Notes under the pieces: model-generated
Seen by the model: the letters and a program-made list of their open reading frames with translations, nothing else
Told to the model about the DNA's origin: nothing
Database searches by the model: none
Origin: Hymenobacter monticola
GTDB lineage: Bacteria; Bacteroidota; Bacteroidia; Cytophagales; Hymenobacteraceae
Reading direction: 5' to 3'
Assembly: GCF_022811645.1 (NCBI RefSeq)
Contig: NZ_CP094534.1
Location: forward strand, 3,844,001-3,908,000
DNA length: 64,000 nt
Program-made: the position numbers and the translations under genes
Shown here: positions 36,607 to 44,456 of the stretch, piece by piece
Layout: each line of letters starts with the position of its first letter
Position numbering within the stretch: the stretch's first letter is position 1

Positions 36607-37419
36607 ATGCGCCTCAATCTCCGCTTCATCATTGCCCTTATCGTGGCGGCGGTATCCTTATTCGGTTACTTTTTCAACACTTCGAAAAACGAAGTGACCG
36701 GCGAAACCCAGCACGTAAACATGAGCACCGACCAGGAAATTGCCCTGGGCGTGCAGGCGGCCCCGGAAATGGCCGCCCAGTACGGTGGCGAAAGCCCCGA
36801 TGCCCGGGCCACAGCCGCCGTGCAGGCCGTGGGACAAAAAATCATTGCCAGCACCAAAGCCGGGCAGACGCCCTACCGCTTCCAGTTCCACCTGCTGGCC
36901 GACGACCAGACCATCAACGCCTTTGCGCTGCCCGGCGGGCAGATATTCATCACGAAAGGTATTCTGAACAAGCTGACTTCGGAGGGCCAGCTGGCGGGGG
37001 TGCTGGCCCACGAGATTGGCCACGTGGTGGCCCGGCACTCGGCCGAGCAGGTGGCCAAGTCGAACCTGACGCAGGGCTTGGCCGGTGCTGCCGGCATCGC
37101 CTCCTACGACCCCAACAACCCCGGCAGCTCGGTGGCCAAAGCGGCCATAGCGGCGGCCATTGCCAAGGTGGTGAACCTGCGCTTCGGCCGCGAAGACGAG
37201 CTGGAGGCCGACCGCCTGGCCGTCGATTTCACGCCCCAGGCCGGCTACGACCCCCGCGCCATGATTCAGGTGATGCAGATGCTGCAGCAGCAGGGCGGCC
37301 GCAGTTCTACGCCGGAGTTCCTCAGCACCCACCCCGACCCGGGCAACCGCATCGGGGAGCTGCAAAAGGAAATTGCCGCAGAGTTTCCGCAGGGCGTGCC
37401 TGCGGGGTTGAAGCAGTAG
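36607..37419 (+). CDS. M48 family metalloprotease
   Basis: 270 residues from ATG at 36607 with one N-terminal hydrophobic helix (FIIALIVAAVSLFGYFF), so it is anchored and exported. The zinc motif is VLAHEIGHVVARHS (HExxH), and the third ligand lies in REDELEADRLAVD. FLSTHPDPGNRI follows as in M48 proteins of the BepA/Oma1 type. It probably degrades or refolds envelope proteins. It is the only gene between the terminator at 36540 and the inverted-repeat region. Confidence 0.92.
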   Translation: MRLNLRFIIALIVAAVSLFGYFFNTSKNEVTGETQHVNMSTDQEIALGVQAAPEMAAQYGGESPDARATAAVQAVGQKIIASTKAGQTPYRFQFHLLADDQTINAFALPGGQIFITKGILNKLTSEGQLAGVLAHEIGHVVARHSAEQVAKSNLTQGLAGAAGIASYDPNNPGSSVAKAAIAAAIAKVVNLRFGREDELEADRLAVDFTPQAGYDPRAMIQVMQMLQQQGGRSSTPEFLSTHPDPGNRIGELQKEIAAEFPQGVPAGLKQ

Positions 37420-37420
37420 T

Positions 37421-37646
37421 CTGAACCGCAGATTTTCGCAGATTAAACGGATAAGAACGGATTCAGAGGAGCACTTCAAATTGCCTTGCTCTTATTCTTA
37501 TCTAAACACAAAAGCCGCAGCTGATTAGCCGCGGCTTTTGTGTTTGAATGGTCAACGAAGAAACGTAAAACTGTGGGCGAACAATTTATAATGCGTCCAT
37601 TCGAATCCGTTCTTATCCGTTTAATCTGCGAAAATCTGCGGTTCAG
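37421..37646. repeat. 44-bp perfect inverted repeat enclosing a terminator
   Basis: 37421-37464 and 37603-37646 are exact reverse complements (left arm starts CTGAACCGCAG, ends AACGGATTC) 138 bases apart. The left arm begins two bases after the M48 stop; the right arm supplies the stop codon of the LON-domain gene. Phrases such as AATCTGCGAAAATCTGCGG occur as dispersed repeats in this phylum; that is recalled knowledge. Confidence 0.85.
37504..37545. terminator. Bidirectional terminator
   Basis: AAACACAAAAGCCGC and GCGGCTTTTGTGTTT around 12 bases, between convergent genes. Confidence 0.9.
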
Positions 37647-38278
37647 AAGTTCGGCGGCGTCAGGTTCTTGAAGTGGCCATTGAGCCGCACCCGGTCCTTG
37701 AGGCGCTCGGTTTCGAGGACGACGGGGAGGATGGTGTCGAGGTGCTCGCGCACCATTTCCTGGCGTTCCTGCTCGCTGGTGGTGGCCAGGAGCTGGTATT
37801 CCTGGTCGGTGCTGAAGCCGATGTGGTGGGCCACATCGAAGATGCAGTAGTCGGGGGCCAGCTCGAGCAGCAGCTTGCGCAGGCCCAGCGCTTCGTAGAG
37901 CTGGCGCACCTGGCGGGTGATGATGTCGCGCAGCACGGGGTCGGCCACGTCGTCCTGCACCACGTCTTCGATGAGCCCGCCGGCGTAGAGCTTGCCGGGG
38001 GCCTGGCGGTAGAACTTGTTGATGCGGAACACGCCCACGGCCCGGGTGCGGATGTCGAGCTCACCGCTGGCATAGGTTTGCTCCACGCTGATGAGGCGCA
38101 TTTCGGTGCCCAGCTCGCTGAGGGAATTGTCGAGGTAGGGCGGGATGCCGAAGGTAGTGTTTTGCTCAATGCACTCGCGCACGAGCTGACGGTAGCGGGG
38201 CTCGAAAATGTGCAGGTTCAGCTTTTCGCCCGGAAAAACCACCAGATTGAGCGGGAAAAGGGGCAGCAGGCGGGCCAT
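37643..38278 (-). CDS. LON substrate-binding-domain protein
   Basis: 211 residues from ATG at 38278 (MARLLPLFPLNLVVFPGEKLNLHIFEPRY). This is the N-terminal LON domain of Lon protease standing alone; no ATPase or peptidase domain follows. TFGIPPYLDNSLSELGTEMRLIS and GVFRINKFYRQ continue the beta-barrel. Such proteins are common and their partners unknown. The final codon and stop lie in an inverted repeat, so the C-terminus may have been altered by it. A longer frame to 38587 overlaps mtgA and is rejected. Confidence 0.9.
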   Translation of the reverse strand: MARLLPLFPLNLVVFPGEKLNLHIFEPRYRQLVRECIEQNTTFGIPPYLDNSLSELGTEMRLISVEQTYASGELDIRTRAVGVFRINKFYRQAPGKLYAGGLIEDVVQDDVADPVLRDIITRQVRQLYEALGLRKLLLELAPDYCIFDVAHHIGFSTDQEYQLLATTSEQERQEMVREHLDTILPVVLETERLKDRVRLNGHFKNLTPPNF

Positions 38279-38425
38279 TGGTGCTGGGAAGTGGGAAGTG
38301 AGGAGCCGGAAGCGGGAACCGGAGTGCAGATGGGTAACAGCAAAGCCCGGCCTTAGGGTTTGGGTGGCTGCCCTGGCCGAGCGGGCCGAAGGTAGGCGGG
38401 AAAGCCGAAACCCCGCGCGCCACGC

Positions 38426-38433
38426 TACTTTTG
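38426..38433 (+). promoter_or_regulatory. -7 box of mtgA
   Basis: TACTTTTG fits TAnnTTTG and lies only six bases before the ATG at 38439, implying a nearly leaderless transcript. Confidence 0.55.
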
Positions 38434-38438
38434 CCCCA

Positions 38439-39212
38439 ATGTCCTCGGCCAAACCTACTCCCCTGATTCCTGATTTTTCGCTGTTGCTCAAGCAAGCGGG
38501 GCGCCTGCTGCTGCAAGTGGTGGCGGCCCTGTTTCTGACCTCGGTGGCCTGGGTGCTGATGTACCGCTGGGTGGCGCCGCCCGCCACCTGGCTGATGCTG
38601 GACCGCCGCGCCCACGCGCCGGTGGGGCTGGGCTACTACGGCATCCAGCCCGACCCGCGCCACATCAACTACCAGTTCCGGACCCTGGACGAGGTGGCAC
38701 CCTCGGTGCCGCTGGCCCTGGTGGCGGCCGAAGACCAGCGCTTCCTCATTCACCACGGCTTCGATTTCGACGCCCTCACCAAAGCCGCCAAGCGCAACTG
38801 GAACCGCGCCGAGGGCAAGCCGGTGGTGGGGGGCAGCACCATTTCGCAGCAGGTGGCCAAAAACGTGTTTTTGTGGCAGGGGCGGAGCTACGTGCGCAAG
38901 GCGGCCGAGGCTTATTTCACGGTGCTCATTGAGTTTTTGTGGAACAAGCGCCGCATCATGGAGATGTATCTGAGCGTGGCCGAGATGGGCGACTGCACCT
39001 TTGGGGTGGAAGCGGCCAGCCTGCGCTACTTCGGCAAACACGCCAGCGAGGTGAGCCCGGCCGAGGCGGCCCTCCTGGCCGGGGTGCTGCCCAACCCGCT
39101 GCGCTTCCGCGCCTCCAATCCCGGGCCGGTGGCGCGGGCCAAGCAGCTGCGGGTGCTGCGCAACATGAAGCGGTTGGGCGGCACGCGCTTCGTGGCGGAG
39201 ATATTGAAGTAA
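38439..39212 (+). CDS. mtgA: Monofunctional biosynthetic peptidoglycan transglycosylase
   Basis: 257 residues from ATG at 38439. One N-terminal helix (LLQVVAALFLTSVAWVLMY) anchors it. The GT51 domain follows: ALVAAEDQRFLIHHGFDFDAL with the catalytic Glu in EDQRF, GKPVVGGSTISQQVAKNVFLW and KRRIMEMYLSVAEMG, then AEAALLAGVLPNP. It polymerises lipid II into glycan strands and has no transpeptidase domain. A -7 box six bases upstream implies an almost leaderless transcript. Confidence 0.95.
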   Translation: MSSAKPTPLIPDFSLLLKQAGRLLLQVVAALFLTSVAWVLMYRWVAPPATWLMLDRRAHAPVGLGYYGIQPDPRHINYQFRTLDEVAPSVPLALVAAEDQRFLIHHGFDFDALTKAAKRNWNRAEGKPVVGGSTISQQVAKNVFLWQGRSYVRKAAEAYFTVLIEFLWNKRRIMEMYLSVAEMGDCTFGVEAASLRYFGKHASEVSPAEAALLAGVLPNPLRFRASNPGPVARAKQLRVLRNMKRLGGTRFVAEILK

Positions 39213-39279
39213 TGGACGTTCGGGCGCTCTTGCGGGTCGTTCAGGCATAGGGCCTCACGGGACCCCTCTGGGGCCGTCC

Positions 39280-39300
39280 CCCTCTCCAAAGGAGAGGGGG
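39280..39300. repeat. Hairpin CCCCTCTCC-AAA-GGAGAGGGG
   Basis: A perfect 9-bp stem downstream of mtgA without a T run. Similar 'ccctctccnnnggagaggg' hairpins occur as short dispersed repeats in bacteria; here only one copy is seen. Confidence 0.4.
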
Positions 39301-39349
39301 AGCCTGACAACTTAGGTTGATACAACATCTTTTTAGAAATCAGAACCTC

Positions 39350-39868
39350 ATGCAGAGCATAGCAAAGCATCTTTACCTCCGCAGTAAATCGATTGGGTGG
39401 ACGAAGCGGGCAGGATACTTCGCTGCGCGCTGCATAGCGGCCAGCGTGGCCCTAAGTGGGTGCACCACGGCGCGTCCGGGAGCTACTGCCGACGCCCCGG
39501 CCGCCGCCCGCCGGGCCATTGTACAGTTGCTCACCACGCAGACGGCGGCCTGGAACCGGGGCGACATTCCGGGCTTCATGGAGGGCTACTGGAAGTCGGA
39601 CTCGCTGGTGTTCATCGGGCGCAAGGGGCCTACTTATGGCTGGCAGCCGACGCTGGAAAACTACCGCAAGGGCTACCCCGATGCGGCCGCCATGGGCCAG
39701 CTCGATTTCAGCGGGCTGCAGGTGACGCTGCTGGCGCCCACGGCGGCGCAGGTGGTAGGCCGCTGGCACCTAGCGCGGCCAACGGCAGGCGACGTGGGCG
39801 GGTATTTCCTGCTGGTATTGCGTCAGGTGGACGGGGAGTGGAAGGTGGTGGCCGACCACACCAACTAG
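39350..39868 (+). CDS. NTF2-like (DUF4440/SnoaL-type) lipoprotein
   Basis: 172 residues from ATG at 39350, with lipobox VALSGCT. The rest, AIVQLLTTQTAAWNRGDIPGFMEGYWKSDSLVFIGRKG then GYFLLVLRQVDGEWKVVADH, is the NTF2-like cone fold of DUF4440 proteins. Members are binding proteins or small enzymes; the substrate is unknown. Likely attached to a membrane facing the periplasm. Confidence 0.85.
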   Translation: MQSIAKHLYLRSKSIGWTKRAGYFAARCIAASVALSGCTTARPGATADAPAAARRAIVQLLTTQTAAWNRGDIPGFMEGYWKSDSLVFIGRKGPTYGWQPTLENYRKGYPDAAAMGQLDFSGLQVTLLAPTAAQVVGRWHLARPTAGDVGGYFLLVLRQVDGEWKVVADHTN

Positions 39869-39990
39869 CGCCGCGTGTGCAAAAGGAATCGAACTGAACG
39901 AAGAAATTGCACAAAGGCTGAATTTTATGTAATTGCCCCTTACTTTGGGCTTTAATAGCTTTTGCTCACGGTTTTTTTCTTTTGCGAACA

Positions 39991-41454
39991 ATGTATACTA
40001 AACTGCGCAGCCAGGGCGCCTGCCTAGCAAATACGCGGTGGCGGTGGCTGGTGCTGGCGGGCCTGCTGGCCATGAGCCAACAGGCCCGGGCCCAGGCCCT
40101 GACGCCAATGGCCGCCCAGCCGCTCGATTCGCTGGCGTCGTTGCAGGGCATGGTGATGGATTCGGCGAAAGGACGCCCGATAGCCGGGGCCACGGTGGTG
40201 GTGCAAGGGAAGAACATCGGCGTGGCAACTGATTCCAGCGGCAGATTCAGCCTATTGCTGCCGATGGGTACCTACGAGTTGGCCATCAGCTCCCTGGGCT
40301 TCGCGACGCGAACGTATCCAATCAGCAAAAAAGACCTTGGCTACAACGTGACCTACGCCCAACTGCCTCTGTTTTACCTGTTATCGGGGGGGAGAAAGCG
40401 GGGCATTGCCGAAGTGATTGTAAGAAGCGCCGGGCCGCCGGCGAAGACCAATGCCCTGACGAAGGTGCAGGTGTACTTTGCCACCGACCGCGAGGCGGAG
40501 ACGCGGAAGGGAGCAATCACCGACTTCGGCCCCATCCGGGGCCGGAAGGTGAGCTACGGGACGGCGCTGGTCACCATTCCGGGCATTCATAAGAAAGGGG
40601 CGATGGAGCGGCCGGGCATGCTCAGGGAAGAAGACCAGTACCGCGACGTGGTGCTGCAAAGCAACCAGGTGCTGGCCGACGCGGCGTTTTTTGCGAAGCT
40701 AAGCGCGCAGGTGGCCAGCAGTGCCCAACCGGCGGCGTTTGTGTTCGTGCACGGCTACAACGTGTCGTTTGTCGATGCGGCGCGGCGCACGGCCCAGATG
40801 CACTTCGACCTTAAGTTTCCGGGGGTGCCGGTGTTTTTCAGCTGGCCCTCGCAGGCGGCGGTGGCGCCCTACGTGGTGGATGAGCAGAACGCCGAATGGG
40901 CGCAAGACGACTTCAAGAAGTTTCTGGTCGATTTCCTGACGCGTACCAACGCCAAGCAGGTATACATCATCGCCCATAGCATGGGCAACCGGCTGGTGGC
41001 GCGCGCCATGCGCGATGTGATAAAGGAAAGCCCAAATCTGGCGGGGAAGGTGCAGGAACTGATACTGGCCGCACCCGACATCGACGCCGACGTGTTTGAC
41101 CGAAACATTGCCCCGGTGCTGGAGAAAAGCGGCATTCATACCACGCTGTACGCGTCGAGCGGAGACAAGGCACTCATGGCTTCGCGGCTGGCCCACGGGC
41201 GGTATGACCGGCTGGGCCTAGTGCAGGAGCGGGTGCCCTACACGACGCGGGGCCTGGAAACCATTGTGGCCTCGGAGGCAGACGCGGAGGCGCTGGGGCT
41301 GGATTTTGGGCTGGGTCATTCGTACATCGCCGACGTGCCGCTGGTGCTCACGGACCTGGCAGGGCTGATAGTGGGCCGGAAGCGACCTGACCAACGCCCG
41401 TCGCTGACCAAGGTGACGGTGGGCGGCAAGAGCTACTGGAACTTGAAGCCGTAG
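39991..41454 (+). CDS. Secreted alpha/beta hydrolase (DUF900) with carboxypeptidase-like domain
   Basis: 487 residues from ATG at 39991 with a signal peptide ending ARAQA. Residues 50-130 are a carboxypeptidase-regulatory-like beta-sandwich (LQGMVMDSAKGRPIAGATVVVQGK, DSSGRFSLLLPMGTYELAISSLGF). From about 145 comes a DUF900-type hydrolase: VQVYFATDREAE, AFVFVHGYNVSF, VFFSWPSQ and nucleophile Ser in IIAHSMGNRL, with DIDADVF and a C-terminal His (GLGHSYIAD). The pairing of a cell-surface beta-sandwich with an esterase-like domain suggests action outside the cytoplasm on an unknown ester or amide. Confidence 0.9.
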   Translation: MYTKLRSQGACLANTRWRWLVLAGLLAMSQQARAQALTPMAAQPLDSLASLQGMVMDSAKGRPIAGATVVVQGKNIGVATDSSGRFSLLLPMGTYELAISSLGFATRTYPISKKDLGYNVTYAQLPLFYLLSGGRKRGIAEVIVRSAGPPAKTNALTKVQVYFATDREAETRKGAITDFGPIRGRKVSYGTALVTIPGIHKKGAMERPGMLREEDQYRDVVLQSNQVLADAAFFAKLSAQVASSAQPAAFVFVHGYNVSFVDAARRTAQMHFDLKFPGVPVFFSWPSQAAVAPYVVDEQNAEWAQDDFKKFLVDFLTRTNAKQVYIIAHSMGNRLVARAMRDVIKESPNLAGKVQELILAAPDIDADVFDRNIAPVLEKSGIHTTLYASSGDKALMASRLAHGRYDRLGLVQERVPYTTRGLETIVASEADAEALGLDFGLGHSYIADVPLVLTDLAGLIVGRKRPDQRPSLTKVTVGGKSYWNLKP

Positions 41455-41472
41455 GAGTGAGGCGGCACTACC

Positions 41473-41517
41473 AAACGACAAAAGCCCGCTCTGACTAAGA
41501 ACGGGCTTTTGTCGTTT
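41473..41517 (+). terminator. Terminator with perfect 16-bp stem
   Basis: AAACGACAAAAGCCCG and CGGGCTTTTGTCGTTT around 13 bases, after the DUF900-type gene. Confidence 0.92.
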
Positions 41518-41534
41518 TATGAAATTCCCTGACG

Positions 41535-41711
41535 CTACAACGCGGCGCGGCGAGTGGTGACGGCTGTAACAAACGTATCGAGGGTGGCAATGTCGTTGGA
41601 GAGGGTGTCGCGGTCCAGCTCTTTTTCGAGCAGGGCGGGGACGCCGTAGCTCTCCACTTTCCTGGTGAGGTTGTTGGCGCGGGTCTGGTAGCGGTTGAGC
41701 TGGGGTACAGT
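41535..41711 (-). pseudogene. C-terminal remnant of an unidentified gene
   Basis: An open stretch of 58 codons ending in TAG with no start; the codon upstream (41712-41714) is a stop. It reads VPQLNRYQTRANNLTRKVES, then YGVPALLEKELDRDTLSND and IATLDTFVTAVTTRRAAL, with codon use like a real gene. The upstream sequence turns AT-rich abruptly at about 41715, which suggests truncation by insertion or deletion. Family not recognised. Confidence 0.5.
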
Positions 41712-41816
41712 CTAAGCGGCGAGGTGTATCAATGTAATAATTTTGTCTAGCAGAACTCAGGCTTATACGTTCACTTTGAACGTGAGCAGATGCAAGGAAT
41801 TGGCCGGTAGGTTTAG

Positions 41817-42282
41817 TTACTTGCGCTTAATGTAGGTTTTATTGCCATTACTATTAATGTAATAGTGACCACCGCGCGGGCCGGTATGTACGTTGTGGCT
41901 GCTGCCAGTACTAGACGGCGATTCGTTTTGGTTCGCCTTGGTGCTGGTAATACCAACAGCAGCAGGTTCGGCATCTGGCCGTGGCTTTTCAAAGGGCGCA
42001 AGTGCATTGGAGCGCACGTAGTACCATTTTCCATTTTTTACCACTTGTGCCCAGTTGACGTTTGGGTAACTGATTACAAGGAGTTGTTCCTTCGCTTTTA
42101 AGATTAGCGGCGGAAAAAGCGGGGGGGGCAGAATCTGCTAAAGCCGTATCTGCCAGAGAAGAGTAAAGGCGCGTACTTTCAACCAGCTTATAGTACACGC
42201 CAGTGTAGCGAGCGTCACCTGGTTGAGCGCGGGTAACAACTGAATAAACTAGAAAGACGAGTAATAGTATAGTTTTCTTCAT
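41817..42282 (-). pseudogene. Secreted TGPRGG-motif protein split by a homopolymer frameshift
   Basis: From ATG at 42282 the frame reads MKKTILLLVFLVYSVVTRAQ, a signal peptide, then PGDARYTGVYYKLVES and on to LADSAPP. It then runs out of frame to a stop near 41989. At 42121-42128 lies a run of eight G (C on the coding strand). Removing one base joins it to a continuous frame: LILKAKEQLLVISYP, NVNWAQVVKNGKWYYVRSN, and a tail TGPRGGHYYINSNGNKTY, a motif found at the C-terminus of many small proteins. The restored product would be about 154 residues. It is either a phase-variable or decayed gene, or an assembly error in the run. Function unknown. Confidence 0.75.
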
Positions 42283-42366
42283 GCGAAGGATGGGAGATAA
42301 GCTGGAATGCGGCAGGAAAGCTACAAAAAACCCTTGCGCTTGAGAAGATGGATAACTATTTTACTG

Positions 42367-42753
42367 CTAGATATTTGCCTTGGTAGGTAAGCGGCCGTCC
42401 ATGTAAAAATCTATGTAGCTAAAGTCACGGTTTAGCTCGCTGCTCCATACCGCCGCCATTAAATCGCCCCATGACCGAAAGGAGCAGACCATGAAATGTC
42501 CACCTGCAACAACAGGTGCCCCGTTGTCGCTGTACTGGTGCCAGTCGCCCCCGGCCCACACACCGCGCTCGATAATAGACTGTCGGATGGCCTCTAAGTA
42601 CGGGTACCATTCGGATGCATATCCGGCGATGTAATCTGGCCAACGCATGCCCTCTTTAAATGAATAGCTGCCGCCTAGGTTGTCCAAGTTGAAGCCAGGA
42701 TGGTTTTCGGAGAAGCTGTCATAGCAATGCCAAGTGACAGTTAGGTGACTCAT
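42367..42753 (-). CDS. Orphan protein of unknown function
   Basis: 128 residues, cytoplasmic by lack of a signal, rich in aromatic residues (HCYDSFSENHPGF, GMRWPDYIAGYASEWYPYLEAI, WAGGDWHQYSDNGAPVV). The gene is AT-richer than its surroundings and lies in a patch of broken genes. No family recognised. Composition and context would fit an orphan immunity or accessory protein, but that is only inference. Confidence 0.55.
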   Translation of the reverse strand: MSHLTVTWHCYDSFSENHPGFNLDNLGGSYSFKEGMRWPDYIAGYASEWYPYLEAIRQSIIERGVWAGGDWHQYSDNGAPVVAGGHFMVCSFRSWGDLMAAVWSSELNRDFSYIDFYMDGRLPTKANI

Positions 42754-42765
42754 TTCGTAAATTAT

Positions 42766-42948
42766 TTACTCAGTCTTAGCCCAGTGGATGGGGTACTCTT
42801 GCGCAGCCAACGTAGCAGCCTTATACAGCGAACAATTCTGCAAGTAACCACCACAAATCTGAAGGGTCTTATAAGCACTTGCTTCGCCGTGCCAGATGCT
42901 GCCAAAGGGCACCTGTTGCGTAGCTTGGCCGCGCTCCCTCGCCTCCAC
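42766..42948 (-). CDS. Possible small reading frame upstream of 42367-42753
   Basis: A 60-residue frame from GTG at 42948 ending 12 bases before the next start. The last part (ASAYKTLQICGGYLQNCSLY, AATLAAQEYPIHWAKTE) looks protein-like, but the first 20 residues overlap the start of the WYL gene on the other strand. It may be the 3' end of a truncated gene. Confidence 0.25.
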   Translation of the reverse strand: MEARERGQATQQVPFGSIWHGEASAYKTLQICGGYLQNCSLYKAATLAAQEYPIHWAKTE

Positions 42949-42950
42949 AC

Positions 42951-43925
42951 ATGAACCGCTTCGACCGCATCACCGCCATTTTTATCCAGCTGCAGAGCAA
43001 GCGCGTGGTGAGCGGGCCCGCGCTGGCCGAGCGGTTTGGCGTGAGCTTGCGCACCATCTACCGCGACCTGCGCACGCTGGAGCTGGCGGGCGTGCCGCTG
43101 TTTGGCGAGCCGGGCGTGGGGTACTCGCTGGCCGAGGGCTACCGGCTACCGCCCGTCATGTTCACCCGCGAGGAAGCCACGGCCCTGCTCACGGCCGAAA
43201 AGCTGGCCGCCCGCCTCACCGACGCGCCCACGGCCCGGCTCAGCGGCGCGGCCATGGACAAGCTGCGCGCCGTGCTGCGCCGCCCCGACCGCGACCACCT
43301 CGAAACCCTCGGCCCCCACATCCAGGTGTTCGGGCCCCGCGCCCCGGCCGACCACCCCGAGGCCTACCAGCCGCTGGTGGCGGCCGTGGCCACGCAGCGC
43401 GTGGTGCACCTGCGCTACCAGGCCGCCGACAGCCGCGCGCCCACCACCCGCGACGTGGAGCCCATTGGCCTGTACCGCAGCCGGCACTGGCACGTGGTGG
43501 CCTATTGCCGGCTGCGGCAGGCCTTCCGGGAGTTCCGCCTCGACCGCATCGAGCACCTGGAGCTGCGGGCCGAAACCTTCGCCGCCCGCCCCGAAACCCT
43601 GGCCCACTACTGGGCCACCGAGGCCGCCCGGCGCGGCAAGGAAAAGGTGGTCATCCGCTTCGAGGCCGGGGCCGTGCTGCCGGCCCTGGCCCAGCAGCTA
43701 CTCGACACCAAGCGCCAGTACGGCTGGACGCACGAGCAGCCGCTGCCCGATGGCCGCCTGGAAATGACCCTGCTCATCGGCTCTTTCGATTACCTGGCCG
43801 CGTGGCTGCTGCCCTTCGCGGGCGGCATCACGGTGGTGGAGCCGCCCGCGCTGCGCGAACACCTGCGCGCGCTGGCCCAGCGGGCGCACGACTTTTTTTG
43901 CGCGCCCGAAAAGATGCTGACATAG
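42951..43925 (+). CDS. YafY-type HTH/WYL-domain transcriptional regulator
   Basis: 324 residues. The N-terminal winged helix (FDRITAIFIQLQSKRVVSGPALAERFGVSLRTIYRDLRTLE) is DeoR-like. The middle and C-terminal parts form a WYL domain (VVHLRYQAADS, VEPIGLYRSRHWHVVAYCRLRQAFREFRLDRIEHLEL) and a WCX-like extension. WYL domains bind nucleic-acid or nucleotide ligands, and these regulators often control stress or defence genes. The divergent patch of orphan genes and the downstream RidA gene are possible targets. Confidence 0.92.
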   Translation: MNRFDRITAIFIQLQSKRVVSGPALAERFGVSLRTIYRDLRTLELAGVPLFGEPGVGYSLAEGYRLPPVMFTREEATALLTAEKLAARLTDAPTARLSGAAMDKLRAVLRRPDRDHLETLGPHIQVFGPRAPADHPEAYQPLVAAVATQRVVHLRYQAADSRAPTTRDVEPIGLYRSRHWHVVAYCRLRQAFREFRLDRIEHLELRAETFAARPETLAHYWATEAARRGKEKVVIRFEAGAVLPALAQQLLDTKRQYGWTHEQPLPDGRLEMTLLIGSFDYLAAWLLPFAGGITVVEPPALREHLRALAQRAHDFFCAPEKMLT

Positions 43926-43993
43926 GGCTGTCAGGGGCGGTGGCAAGTTTTGTGGGGTCAAACGACCAACACCCTTTTACCCCCCAAACAAAA

Positions 43994-44386
43994 ATGGAAA
44001 AGCGAACCATTGACCCCTGGAAATGGGGCGAACGCACCAATTCGGTGCAAGCCGTCGAAATCAAGCAGCCCGCCGGCACCCTGTACTGCTCCGGGCTGGT
44101 GGCCATCGATGCGGAAGGCCGGCCCAGCACCGCCGACATGCGCAGCCAGCTGCTACACACGTTCCAGAACCTGGAGCAGCTCATCGGCGAAGCCGGGTAT
44201 GAGTGCCGGGGCATTGCGCGACTGAACGTGTACACCACCTCCGTGGCGGAGTTTTTCACCACCTGCACCGATGTGTATCAGGACTGGATTGCCCGGCACG
44301 GCGTGAAACAGGCCACCACGCTGCTGGAGGTGCAGGGCCTGTTTGCCAACCTGACCGTGGAGCTGGAAGCCACGGTGGTAAAATAG
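43994..44386 (+). CDS. RidA/YjgF family protein
   Basis: 130 residues from ATG at 43994. VQAVEIKQPAGTLYCSGLVAID, DMRSQLLHTFQNLEQLIGEAGY and IARLNVYTTSVAEFF match the RidA pattern (trimeric chorismate-mutase-like fold). The usual Arg that binds the carboxylate of 2-aminoacrylate lies in GIARLNVY in this family. It may deaminate reactive enamines, but subgroup assignment is uncertain. It follows the WYL regulator by 68 bases on the same strand and may share its transcript. Confidence 0.9.
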   Translation: MEKRTIDPWKWGERTNSVQAVEIKQPAGTLYCSGLVAIDAEGRPSTADMRSQLLHTFQNLEQLIGEAGYECRGIARLNVYTTSVAEFFTTCTDVYQDWIARHGVKQATTLLEVQGLFANLTVELEATVVK

Positions 44387-44456
44387 GCTCCATAACGGGA
44401 AACAGAACCAGGGTCCAGCCATGTGCCGGACCTTTTGCGCTTTGGTTCAGTGGTTG

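Noticed and set aside
39885..39894. Possible tRNA T-arm (GGAATCGAAC)
   Set aside because: No acceptor, D or anticodon arms can be built around it.
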